Shown: positions 12,762 to 23,978 of the stretch, piece after piece
Layout of the letters: each line of letters begins with the position of its first letter
Position numbering within the stretch: position 1 is the first letter of the stretch
Translations under genes and position numbers: made by a program
Notes under the pieces: generated by a model
What the model was told of the DNA's origin: nothing
The model's database searches: none
Seen by the model: the letters and a program-made list of their open reading frames with translations, nothing else
Assembly (NCBI GenBank): GCA_947172415.1
Contig: OX359201.1
Coordinates: forward strand, 5,754,501-5,818,500
Length of the DNA: 64,000 bases
Source of the DNA: Chondrosia reniformis
Taxonomy: Eukaryota > Porifera > Demospongiae > Chondrillida > Chondrillidae
Reading direction: 5' to 3'

Positions 12762-13400
12762 AGTTTACCCCCAGTGGCTTACTTGACGCGTGAGATTGCT
12801 AAAGTTTCTGTGCCTGACGGTGGTCTTTCCTTATCCCGAGTAGTCCTGTTCGGAGCGCTAGACAAGTAGACCCAGGATTCCCCTCGGCTCCGCCAGCGAG
12901 CCGAGAATGCGGCCTGGTGTCACGTTGGATATGCAATCTGATCAGGAACTCAGAGGGAGGGTTGGTGCTTGGGATTGGTCCTCACTAGCTCTGGCTTCGG
13001 CTGGGGTCTGACGGCACGGAGATTGAGGTAATCACGTAACTATGTAAGTTGAAGTCGGTTGTCGACACCTGATTTGGGCAGTTGTTTCGCCAGTCCCCAC
13101 TTCAAGGACGTCATCCGATCCTGAGGAGTTAAAGGTGTGGCAACACACTGATTCTCATCGGGGCAGTTTGCGGTTCGGGAGGGTCGGACTTGGCATAGGC
13201 TGAAAGTGAGGCTAACGCTGATCGATTCCTATGTCATGGCTAGTAACTCCATGAGTGCAGATTACTGCGCAGTTACAGCTTCTGTTACACAATAGTTAGT
13301 GTCAACGCTGTGGGGTGGGGCACGATGTACTTTCACCTCCTCGTGGTGTGCCCTGGGGCAACTCTACTTGAGTTGTGCTGAGAGAAGTACATGACCAAGA
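12761..13400 (+). ncRNA. Long structured ncRNA candidate, copy 1
   Basis: GC-richer than its surroundings, with no ORF of note, and clearly related to 61913-62650. Shared blocks include GATTCTCAT, GTTCGGGAGGGTCGGACTTG versus GTCCGCCAGGGTCGGGCTTG, CTAGTAACT, and a near-identical 45-nt 3' module at about 13317-13362. That module can fold as GGGCAC/GTGCCC around a CCAC-like/GTGG hairpin with loop CTCCTC. The next hairpin is CAACTC/GAGTTG, where copy 2 has TCACT/AGTGA in the same place, a base-paired substitution. Both then read GAAGTAC, able to pair back to GTACTTY. Indels between the copies are not codon-sized. I do not recognise the RNA class: no RNase P, SRP or snRNA signature is evident. Ends are approximate. 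Confidence 0.6.
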
Positions 13401-13853
13401 TTTATTTTTCTCAAGTTAAGTAAATTATGATATGAAACATGATATTGTATTTCATGTATTTTCATTCTGTAGGATTGGGAGGAGCTGTTGTGCCTAGAAC
13501 TCATGAAATGTAAATTGTTTTCATGAAGTTGTTCATTTGACAGTGCTAATTATATTACTGTGCAGCATGCTCTTATCATTTGAATGAGTTGTCTTGTAAT
13601 AGTTTTATAGCTTATAGCCAATCACTGATCCTTTGAAATCTACCTATTCATCGGCTGTGTTATTTAAATGCTAAAGCCTTTGAGTAAGTTTGACTGAAAG
13701 TCAAGTATCAATGAGAAGGAAAAGTTTTATGTACAATGAAAGATTTTTCCCAAATCTTAACTACTTATATAATCCTCGCAATTATTAAATTTTCATGTTG
13801 GGACCACATTTGTAATATAGAAAATAAAATTTATAAATTATTCTTGATAATGG

Positions 13854-15799
13854 TTACTCCACTTTGGTTTCAGACTTCAGTAAGGGTGCAACTGATATAA
13901 GAACAAGCATGAGCCCTGCGGGAAAGATTACTGCATGATATGCTCCTGTCCAGCCAAGGTTATTGAGAAGGATTCCAAATGGTAATCCTGCCAGTAAAGA
14001 CCCCACTAACAAAGGAAAAGTAACTGTTATGGTATGGATGGATGACTAATCCAGCAAACTATCAACATGCTATACATCTAGTTTAGAGTAAAAGGCCATG
14101 AATGGATGAATGGGGAGGGTGAGAGGGTGGATTAATGGATGAGTGGAAGGGTGGATGGATAATGTGATGGTTACTTTGAGAAGATAGTGAAGAAAAGGCA
14201 TGTGCAGTTCCAGAAAATCTCTTGTCTGTTGTTTCAATAGCAGTCATTCCACTCATAGTGGATCCACCTTCCATCACAAATCCAAGAACAAAGCACAGGG
14301 ATAAACTCCAATGCTGCAGATAAGGAACAAGAAAGTGGACATTGTTAACTCTTCTGAGCAACAGGGATGTATATATCAAATCTAAATTATATATACACTT
14401 TTCTCTTTTATAGTATCAAAGTTCTTGAGCTTATCAATGGCAAATAATAAGCTCAAGAACTTTGATACTATAGTTTGACTTGGTAATGAACCTCTATAAT
14501 GGAGTACTTAGTGTGGTGCATGTATATATTAAATAATCAGACAATAATTCCAATATAACAATGGTTCCACCATTTTCCTTCTAAACGGCCTAACATAGTA
14601 AAACTAGTCTTTTTACTATTTGAGAGTTTAGAAGTAAATGGCTCCAGCAGTCTTCAGCTAACCTGAGATGTGGTGTAGGAGAGGGAGCCATACAACCAAA
14701 TGAGCAGTACATTAACTAATGCAAAGGTTATTAATAAAGGACTTCTTGGGCAACCTCTTGGATACCACCCCTGCAGAGGAAATGAGCACAGAGGAATGAG
14801 TGTAGAGAAAAGTGTCTGTGGAAGTTACAAAAGCATAGTTTGTGGAAGCACAGACTATACTCGTAGTCTATGGTGGGACTATACTACACAATGGGTGAAA
14901 GTCTTTCACATCAGCTTGTGAAGTCATTCAGTCAGCCAATCCTTTCTGGAGCCTACCTTTCGAATTAGCCAATCAGATTGGAATCCAGCAAATGCACTCC
15001 CAACTATACCTCCAACTTGATATATTCCAGCAGTTGCTGCAGCTAAACTGGCACCTTGGTTCACGTGCTCAGTGAAATAGACCAGGCTCCACTCTGTTAT
15101 GCAAGATCGGATGATATTTAGGGCAAAGCTATAACCACACACGCACCACAACACTCTACTTCGCAGGACCACTGAAACCACATGCATTAGTGGCATGATT
15201 TCTGACTTCACAGAAACAGAAGCTGATTGTTCAGGCAGCGATAAGCTGAACATGCCAAATACAGTTAGAGCTAAGGAGATTAGACCTATAATTGGAAATG
15301 TGAACCACCAAATAAAGGATGTAGCTAGCAAGTTTATCAGAAAAGGTAGTGCTGCTGAAATTAAATTGCTTCCTAAAGAGATGAGACTCCACACAGACCC
15401 TTTCTCTTTCGGTTCGTACAACTGACCAAGAATCTTTGCAATGGTCGCCCAACCAGGTCCGCTGGTCAAACCGAGCGAAAACACAAGAAGGACTGATACA
15501 AAGGAGACATTTAGATATGGAAAAACGATTGTGATACAACTACTCGCGAACAGTGCCATCAGATGTAACCGAACAGGATTCACGTGATCAACTAGCAGAC
15601 CAGACGCAAACTTTCCAATTGCATAGCCAAAAAAGAAAGCGCTCACAATGGTGCCCAAATCTTGCTTGCTGTAGGCCCAATCATTTTGCATGTAGACTTT
15701 AGTGAAAACTAAACTCTTCCTAAGAGCGTAAAACGCTATCCACGTGACAAACAGAACAGAACTTGTCACAAACTTTTTCCTGCTGGTGTCTGCAGCCAT
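13854..15799 (-). CDS. SLC37A4: Glucose-6-phosphate translocase-like MFS transporter (SLC37A4 type)
   Basis: SLC37A4 exchanges glucose-6-phosphate for phosphate across the ER membrane. Four exons: 15799-14957, 14770-14663, 14313-14175, 14005-13854; 413 residues against 429 in human. The fold is a 12-helix MFS type. The helix 1 Arg-Lys (YALRKSLVF, human YFNRKTFSF) is retained, as are DLGTIVSAFFFGYAIGKFASG, SGPGWATIAKILGQLYEP, YQVGGIVGSAFAGFQSDW and, near the end, SLLAGLPFGILLNNLGW. The C-terminus ends TKVE, so the di-lysine ER signal of the human protein (KKAE) is not obviously kept; localisation is inferred. SLC37A1-3 are alternatives, but the length and C-terminal match favour A4. Confidence 0.88.
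14409..14472. repeat. Near-perfect 26-bp hairpin in SLC37A4 intron 2
   Basis: Arms TATAGTATCAAAGTTCTTGA and its continuation GCTTAT are repeated exactly inverted around a 12-nt loop (CAATGGCAAATA). Transcribed within the SLC37A4 intron. It could be a fold-back element remnant or a small-RNA precursor; the perfect pairing favours the former. Confidence 0.7.
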
Positions 15800-15995
15800 A
15801 TTTGTTTACCTGTGAGTTGCGCAATCAATTCTTTGAATAAATCGGGTCTGGCTGTTAGATGGAATAGGTACAAATGGCGCTTTTGTAAAATAAGTATACC
15901 TTCTCTCAAGAAAGCTTTTAATCTATCAATTTAGATTTCGTGATTATTCTATAATCCGGTTGATATCTTTAAATCTACTGAGAACCAAGAGCGGA
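15800..15995. promoter_or_regulatory. Bidirectional promoter, SLC37A4 / NUP35
   Basis: 196 bp separates the two divergent start codons. No clear TATA box. Confidence 0.5.
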
Positions 15996-18900
15996 ATGAT
16001 GACCACATCTCCGATGCAAGTTGACCATTCTGGTTACCTTCCACCTTTTCTGTTGGGAGGGAATTCTGTGAGTCAGTGCTTCAGTCCCTTTTGAAACGTA
16101 TTACCGCTCTTTATCTTTGCCTACTGCTAATTTGTCCTTTATTTGTACTATGTAGCCATCAAGAACCGCTAATACTAGTTGTGAGCAGAGAGGCGCCAGT
16201 GCAGGAAGACATTTTCCAGCTGGAGCTTGGAATCCGAGCGTACACCAGTCGCAAATGTAAGCATTGTGGTGTTTAGGTGGTATCTTGATGCGTGTTCCAC
16301 TCGTTACAGTAATATACTAATATCCTAAACTCCTTTAGTAGAGCTCTAATAATGTCATACACTGTATTTATATATGTACAGAAACTCTGTACATTATTTA
16401 ACGAGTCAAGCTGTTGGTCAGTAATATGTACAGCTGTTCCTCTTGTGTGTCTGCTTCACTGCCATGTAGTTTTTCTGGTTCTGCCAGTGAGCTTAGGAGC
16501 ATAATTATTGCAATACACCTGACTCTGATTTATGTACATCCTATTTCTGTTTCATTATTAATTGACTCTTGTTGCCTCCGGTTGCAGCTACCTCCAGAAG
16601 ACAGAGAAGCCAGGCGGACCTCCAGTAAGTGGTCTATACGAGGAAACTGTGGCAATCACTAAGTCGAGCACTCCAATCCAAAGCACTGGAAAAACTCCAG
16701 AAAGAAGACAAGTGAGGCATTACCAATGGACCTATTAGGGCTGCTAGGTTGTAGATAGATGTATTATCTGTAAGAACTGGCCCAAAAGAAGTGTGACAAT
16801 GTAAAAAATTCTGTTTAGCGCAACTCCATAGCTACGTACGTAGATAATACAACTCCAATATACATTAGTTATATAGGTTGGCTTTTTGTTATAATTAACT
16901 CTTCTCTTTCCACAGTTAACATTTAGTGGAGTACAAAGTCGAACTGGTACAGCCTTGACAGCCACACCCACTTATGGAAACACGCCCATCACTGCAGTGT
17001 ATTCGGAAGTTCCAAATATGTCCACTCACACTGCTATTCAAAAGACTCCCCCATCTCCCCCCCAACTGGACCCCTTCTACACACAAGGGTATGGGTCCCA
17101 ATCTAAGGGTTTTCCCCTTTACACATAAGCCTTCTTTAATAGATTGCAGGAGGGAGTGGCACCCCACCTACCTTTAGGCCCCACCTACCTTTAGGCCCTG
17201 CCTACTATCCAAGATGGCTAACTACTTTACCTTTTTGCTTTGGCTAATAAGAAAACAGTAATGATAGTAATATATTGGATTGTGGGGTCAAAGGTCAGAC
17301 ACACCCCTTTCCATGCTTTAAGCTGCTAATTTCATGTGTAGTGAAATGTACATATAATGAGTTTTATACCCAAAGTCTCTGTAATGGATTGCAAAGATGT
17401 TTATAGAATACAAACATGAATGCTTTGTTCAAGCACGCGTTGATATACATACATACATCTGACTGTATCTTAGCTTGTGTCTCATCATGTACTGTTACAG
17501 TTGACATACTGTATGGACCTAAATTTTCATGGGACTAAACTTTTGCGGTTTTCGCTGCCAATCTGCGAAAACCGTGAAAGTTTAGTCCCATGAAAATTTA
17601 GATTATAATTATAGAGCTTTAAAAGTACAAACGAATTACCAGGTACGTCCATTTAGAATGTGATAATGTCATAGTTCGCAATATGGTTAGGAAGCATCTG
17701 CGAAAATAAAAATGCGAAAAACCGAAAAACGCGTAAGTTTAGTCCCATGAAAATTTAGGTCCATATGGTATATTACCACTGAGATATGTTGTGTTGTTTA
17801 TTGTGTTGTTTATTGTGTTGTTGTGGTCTGCAGTGAGTGTCTCACCAGCTGTGACCGGCTCAGTGATCACTGGGTTACCATATTCGGGTTTCCGACAGAA
17901 GCTAGCCTTTTCATTCTCGAACAGTTCTCTCAATATGGCACCATTTTGAAACACGTGGTACGTACAGTCATTCACCATGGTAACCAACATTCACTGTCTG
18001 TTGTATGGTTAATTGACTGGCATGTTTTTATCACAAGTTGTCAGGTGATGTTTGATATTTTGGTCATGGATTACTTTATATATAGTTTTTATTTACCGAT
18101 AAAGAAAAGTTTGTATTTAATGACTAAAATATTTAGTTTTAACAGGGGCGTTGGAACCGTTGCGGCCATACCAGCCATGGCCTCCCCACTTTTAGTCAGT
18201 GCTTATTTATTTCCATCCTGGCTAATACCTGTGTCAACAGGACTGGAAAAGGCTTTCTTTTCGTTCGAATGACTCACGACCTCCATTTTCTTTAACTATT
18301 GCACAATCAAACACGTAGGTTTTGGCCTGGGCTGCTGCACTTCAAGAGTGCTTCCTACGCCTCTGTTTAATATGATTCAGTTTTCTCAAATCAAATGGCA
18401 AATGTAATACAAATTTAGATATATGTATGTTTATATACAGTATATGCACGGATATGTATTGATATGCATGTATGTAGGTAAGCAATGGTAATTACATGCA
18501 CATTTGCTACCAATCCAAGCTACAAGCACGAACAGTGAGTCTTCATATCTTGTCTTAAATACGATATGTCTTCATATCAATATAGGTTATATATTCAATT
18601 ACATTATCATGTGTCTACAATAGGCGCTCAGTAAGAATGGCAAAGTGTATGGAAATGGCATTATGATTGGAGTAAAACCCTGTATTGATAAGGTAATTAT
18701 TAAGTTGTACTTCCTGTGGGAACCGGAGATCCATCCCGAATCACTTCCTCTTGCAGGCTGTCATGGCCCATGAACAGGCCCCATCGTCTCCTAGCAACCC
18801 TCCCACACAAGGCCACAGAGGTACTCCTTTAAAGTCAACAGGAATGAGACCCTTGACAGCTGCTTACCAGGCCTCCAGCAGCCTCAATGAGGTAACCAGC

Positions 18901-19457
18901 TAACCACACAGAACAATGGACTGAGAGAGTGATATATACTGTGTACCTTCTTAAATATTACCAAATCTGTGTGTTATCTGATAAGGATGCTTTAAAATTA
19001 ACTACAGCTGTTCAATTTACCTTTCTTGTGCTTCAGTGATATTCTAATTCCCTTTCCTTGAAACATGTTAAACAGATGTCATGTGTGTATATATCTTCAG
19101 GGCTTCATTTGGAAAAAATACCAATGGGGAGTCTTTGTATAAATGTTGTGGCATTGTTCATGTGTACCTTAATAAGATTATTGAATGGTATGTTACTTAT
19201 TATTATATATACTTATATTTTTGGCTAACCCAGATTCCAAAGGGGGGGGGCAATTAAATGCCCCCCCCTCCCCCCCAAAAGAAACCCTGATATTGTATGT
19301 TGAATGTCTTGGTTAGGATGGAATGGTGTTTGTTGGAATTATGAACTAAAATTTCTTTTTATTGTTGCATATTCAGGTCCAATCATCTGCAGGATGCACA
19401 CCACAAAAGAACACGGGCTTGGTTTCCAGGGCAATGGAATATTTCTTGGGCTGGTAA
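15996..19457 (+). CDS. NUP35: Nucleoporin NUP35 (Nup53)
   Basis: Inner-ring nucleoporin that links NUP155, NUP93 and NDC1 to the nuclear membrane. Nine exons: 15996-16067, 16156-16256, 16588-16711, 16916-17088, 17834-17957, 18478-18534, 18624-18692, 18757-18891, 19377-19457; 311 residues against 326 in human. [11 protein letters not shown] precedes the RRM-like MPPN domain ([61 protein letters not shown]). The C-terminus has [13 protein letters not shown] and ends in the amphipathic membrane helix [10 protein letters not shown], as in human (KAMEYMFGW). Two ATGs are adjacent at 15996 and 15999; either may start. Exon 6 opens with GTAAGC directly after its AG, so that acceptor is slightly uncertain. 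Confidence 0.93.
17513..17766. mobile_element. MITE with about 28-bp terminal inverted repeats
   Basis: Ends GGACCTAAATTTTCATGGGA and TCCCATGAAAATTTAGGTCC are perfect inverted copies flanked by TAT/TA. Inside, near the left end, the same sequence folds back again (GGGACTAAACTTTTGCGGTT and its complement). No transposase. The TA-flanked termini suggest Tc1/mariner-type mobilisation. Lies in NUP35 intron 4. Confidence 0.8.
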
Positions 19458-19662
19458 GACCCAAAGTATGATTCTCATGCAACTTCACCTCAAATTACAA
19501 CACAAACGTATGTTCAAATTATTTTCCTTTTTCTTTTTATTTAAAAGTTACAAACTTTCACTGATAACAGAACATTACATTATTTAGTATAAGGAAACTT
19601 ATTTATATATGATGTACAGTGACTATTCTAATAAAAATTCAATAAAATTTATATTAAACAAA

Positions 19663-22600
19663 TCACCACCAAAAACTGATAGAGAAACTACTTTCAAGAG
19701 ATCTTACATAGTGCCAGCATCTGTAAGGGATATAGAGCATTTCTCCCTTCATCAAGGAGCACTCCAATCCTTGTGCCTGATTAAAGAGAGGGTACTGCTC
19801 TAGATCAGGATTCTCCACGTCAACCTACGCACATACATACAATTGGATACATGTATATTGTATTAGCTTGTTCAGATGAATAGAATCACCACTAATTATG
19901 TAGTGTGAATGCTGACTAATTAAATACTTTGTACGTAGTTAAATTAGTTACTATTTGAGTATCAGCAATACTTAATATTAGGATGTTTTGACCCGTAGGT
20001 CTTCTTCAGCAATAAATTTATTGCCCTTTATGAACACAACAAGTACCCCTTATTACTTCATTTTGTAGTAGTTAGTATATATAAATGGGGAAACATGAAT
20101 GGAATGCACATTACTGAGGCTATTGTATATACTGTATATAGCTCGGTGGTAGAGCACTGGTTGTCATAACCAGCTCTCCTGGGGTGAGTTCCCAGCGACT
20201 GCTTCTTTAATGTTTTCCCTCCTAATGATGTTTAAATTGTGACTACTTGTGGTGTGATTATCATTTTGATTACTCATTAAAATAGTTGTTGAAATGAATT
20301 ACCCACAACTGTAATATTAAATAATTTTCTACAACTCAATCTTCTTGTAATATATAGCACATGCACCCAATCCTCAACTGCTAGGAGAGGGGATACCCAC
20401 CTGACTAGTGTTACTGAGTAATCCCTCGTAAGGATAAAGATATGGAGTCTCATCCATTGGATATAACCTGATGTACTTTGAACCCATCACCTAGTCACAA
20501 CAAACAATAGGAACATTCATGAATAATCTAAAAACGCCATTTTCCAATAGCTATGATTATCATGTCTATGAAGCTAAGGAAACTTAAGGAGAATAGACTA
20601 AAACACAATTTTCTTAGACTAATGACTTAGGGCAAATCTATAGAGCTTTTGATGAGGATACAAATGGGTTATGTGATTAACATTCCATTGCTATATAAGT
20701 AAAATATTTTCCAAGCCACACTTTGTTTATCAGCATAGCCTTTGCACAGCTCAGTGGAGCTAACTCTCTCATAGTTCACACTTTAGTCTCCTTCGTTCTG
20801 ATATAGAATGGCATTTTCAATGCTGTTACATACTTCAAATTGTCTCAATATAATAGTAATAATAGTACAATACAATATAGTAGTAGTACAATACAATAGT
20901 ATACATAGTATGTCAAGACTATATACCAACAGATAGGTAAAAAGCCTTACAACGTGTCCCAGAAGGTTACCTGTGCTAGAAGGTTACCTGCGCTAGAAGG
21001 TTGCCTGTGCTAGAAGGTTGCCTGTGCTAGAAGGTTGCCTGTGCTAGAAGGTTGCCTGTGCTAGAAGGTTACCTGTGCTAGAAGGTTACCTGTTCCAGAA
21101 GGTTACCTGTGCTAGAAGGTTACCTGTGCTAGAAGGTTACCTGTTCCAGAAGGTTACCTGTGCTAGAAGGTTACCTGTGCTAGAAGGTTACCTGTGCTAG
21201 AAGGTTACCTGTTCCAGAAGGTTACCTGTGCTAGAAGGTTACCTGTTCCAGAAGGTTACCTGTTCTAGAAGGTTACCTGTGCTAGAAGGTTACCTGCGCT
21301 AGAAGGTTACCTGTGCTAGAAGGTTACCTGTTCCAGAAGGTTACCTGTGCTAGAAGGTTACCTGTGCTAGAAGGTTACCTGTGCTAGAAGGTTACCTGTT
21401 CCAGAAGGTTACCTGTGCTAGAAGGTTGTGGTAAGAGTCTTGATGCAATGGGGAGATTGTTCCCTTGGGTCCCAGCCAGGCGTTCACCTTCATATGCTCT
21501 TCTCCACTGCCAAGTTGACAATAGTCTGGTGTACATATATCATCCCTGAGCTCTGGAATCTAGACAGTTCAGAAACACGACAATATAGATATCATTTTTA
21601 CACCAATATCACATGACTGTCACCTGATCAAACAGCTGATGCTGTGCAAGGTATCCTTTGCTTTTTGAAGATGGATCTTCAATGTACTTAGAAATGAATT
21701 CAGAGAGTGTCATAAGCTTTTGTGACCATTTCTCATCTGTGTACTTCTGTCCAATTTCAACAGGAACTGTTCTAGGGCCAAACCTTGCTTGTAAGTTCTT
21801 TAAACTTTACAAGAAAGAGAACTTCACAACATAATTTATTAGAATAGAATATCGCATTGTATGTATTGTATGAATGATGGAAATAAAGGAATTTGAAACA
21901 TTTAATAAATTCCCCTGCATGCATATAGAAGTTCACAATAATTGTTTGCGGGGAATCCAGGGTACATTCACCACTTCCCTGACATACAGCTTCTGTTGAG
22001 ATAATTATCAACCAAGTTTTGAAAAATGAACTCTTAAAGTGTCAACACATTGTAATTCACCATAGAATTCAAAAATAGTCTGGACACTTTCACTTAACAT
22101 TCTTAGTTCTCTAGATTCTAAATGAACCTATTTCCTTAAACAAGGAAAGGAGTGCTAGAAACAAAATTTTCATGTTTAGATAGGCTGGGTATGTCCAATG
22201 CCAAGTGATTATATATAGCCATGCCAACAACACTATTCTGGCATCTTCTTCCATTTAAATAAATTATAGAATTGAATTGATTTTTCATATTTCTGTAAAC
22301 GCTGTACACTAGCTCTATACTAGCTGCTAAGGCACTCAAATACAGAATATAGTTGAAAATAAGAAGTGAGTTGAGTGGCACCATAAAAAGGTTTGATAAG
22401 TACATTAATAGTCATATATAAATAGATATCTGAAAGGGTTCATCTTTCAATCTCTTTGAGCATCTGTTAACATAGTTTTAGGTTTGAAAATTTTTGTCGT
22501 TGAACGTATCAGCCTTGGCGGTCTTCTTCCTCACTCTCCCTCACTCTCACCATCAGTCTCACACTCTCTCTCCTACACACTTCCCCTCTCCCTTCCCTCC

Positions 22601-23905
22601 CCTCTCCCCTTCTCTCTGGTCAACTCCAGTTCTTGATGATGAATTATTGTCTCTTTAGATTGAAAGATTAACCCTTTCAAAGATAAGTTTCAAATTGATC
22701 TAGTTAGGAGAAATCCATATCACAGATAGAATATGAAATTGATTAAAGAGGCACCCTCTCCTACCTCCAAGCAGTGTCACCACTACATGCTGGCCAGTGG
22801 TCGATACAACCTGTCAGAACAGCAGGTCTCTCTTGCTTCATGTAGCGATAGTAAAACTCTTCTAAAGAGGGACACTGCACACGCTCTATCGGTGTGAGGC
22901 CTCTTGACTGCTGTAAATAAAGCCCACCATTGCCAGATGAACCAATGGAAGTGTCATCACTGTCTAGGGTTCTAACTTCAATTTTTTTTTGTTTCAATCT
23001 TTGAAACAGCTTGCTGGCAAATACAGTGTTCTTGCTGCAATCCAAGGCAGGAGCCACTTGTGAAGCAAGATTGTTAAAGTCCGCATCAGTCTCTGCTTGA
23101 CACACTGATTTATAGTTTCTTAGCCTCAGAGGTATTTTTGGCCGAGGCAAAGGTTCTTCAGGAACAACCTCTTCTGTTTCCTGATGTGAAGTATCTTTCT
23201 CTTCCTCCTCTTTCACAGAGACCATCTCAGAAGTATGGATCTCAAATTTCAGTACCTCAGCACTCAGCGACACCTCAACAGTAGCCACGCCCTCTTTGGA
23301 CACACCCAGGGCTAGCAGTGAAGCTAGTTCATGGAGAGATACTGGAGATATAGGAGCTCCCATCAAGATGCCTTTATCGACTAACTCCAATGCTTCTCTA
23401 GTTGAATCTCCTCCCAGTAGCTTGATAACAGCACTCACCATCATCACAAAGGTATAGGACTGTCTCCATATCAGTTCCACTTCTTGCCAATTACCACTGT
23501 GCAGTTTTTCCCAAATATGGTCAGATGCCACCTAACCAATACATGTACAAAGAGTAACATTGGGACAGGAACTGTATGGCATATATACATTGGGACAGAC
23601 TGAGAGTTGAACTGTATGTTTCTATACGTGTCTCTACGTTCATTATAATGTACATGTACTTTGATGCAGGCTGCTGGTTTTAGTTTACTGATAAGAGATC
23701 TAGATACAGATCCCAAGCGCTTAGTAGCTAGTTCTCCATTGCGTCTTACGCTTACTTTACTTAAAGCGTTCGCCTTTTCGGTGTCACTCGCTTGTAGCGC
23801 TACCCACGCAGATTCGATAATGCTGGCTAAACTATTGTATCGATCCTTCAAACTTGAGATAAACTGATACAATTCCGCTACCTTTAGACACATCTCAGCG
23901 GCCAT
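19663..23905 (-). CDS. KDM8: JmjC dioxygenase KDM8 / JMJD5
   Basis: 2-oxoglutarate/Fe(II) dioxygenase; the human enzyme acts as an arginyl hydroxylase and has been reported to act on histone H3. Six exons: 23905-23660, 23531-22765, 21804-21624, 21559-21413, 20490-20401, 19824-19663; 530 residues, longer than human (416) through an acidic N-terminal insert ([10 protein letters not shown] region). The JmjC part starts at [12 protein letters not shown] and passes through [55 protein letters not shown] and [19 protein letters not shown]. It ends with [10 protein letters not shown] and [20 protein letters not shown]. The metal ligands His-x-Asp (HQD) and the distal His (CWHYV) are intact. The 5' splice site of exon 4 (21413) sits inside a 17-bp tandem array that copies the splice site itself. 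Converges on NUP35 with 205 bp between stops. Confidence 0.93.
20145..20212 (+). repeat. tRNA-derived fragment (pseudo-tRNA or SINE head)
   Basis: AGCTCGGTGGTAGAGC resembles a D-arm with A box, CTGGT/ACCAG an anticodon stem, and CTGGG/CCCAG a T-arm. The T-loop lacks TTCRA, position 33 is not T, and no acceptor stem pairs, so it is not a functional tRNA. In KDM8 intron 5. Confidence 0.5.
20959..21427. repeat. 17-bp minisatellite built from a KDM8 5' splice site
   Basis: About 27 copies. On the gene strand the unit is GTAACCTTCTAGCACAG, the last exon bases plus the GTAACC donor of KDM8 exon 4. The exon ends in the first copy (donor at 21412). Variants include TTCTGGAACAG and GCAACC. Confidence 0.95.
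22440..22700. mobile_element. Fold-back element, family B, degenerate
   Basis: AAAGGGTTCATCTTTCAATC at the left end is matched inverted by GATTGAAAGATTAACCCTTT at the right, with GAGCATCT and a decayed GGTCTTCTTC core between. A CT-rich stretch (22540-22620) is embedded. In KDM8 intron 2. Confidence 0.65.
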
Positions 23906-23978
23906 TTTAAAATTTGCGCAATTTAATACATTGTATTAATTAATTGGACAGCTCAAAGTTAGTGAATTACACAAATTC

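Noticed and set aside
20145-20212. Functional tRNA gene
   Set aside because: D-arm and anticodon stem look right, but the T-loop, position 33 and acceptor stem do not.
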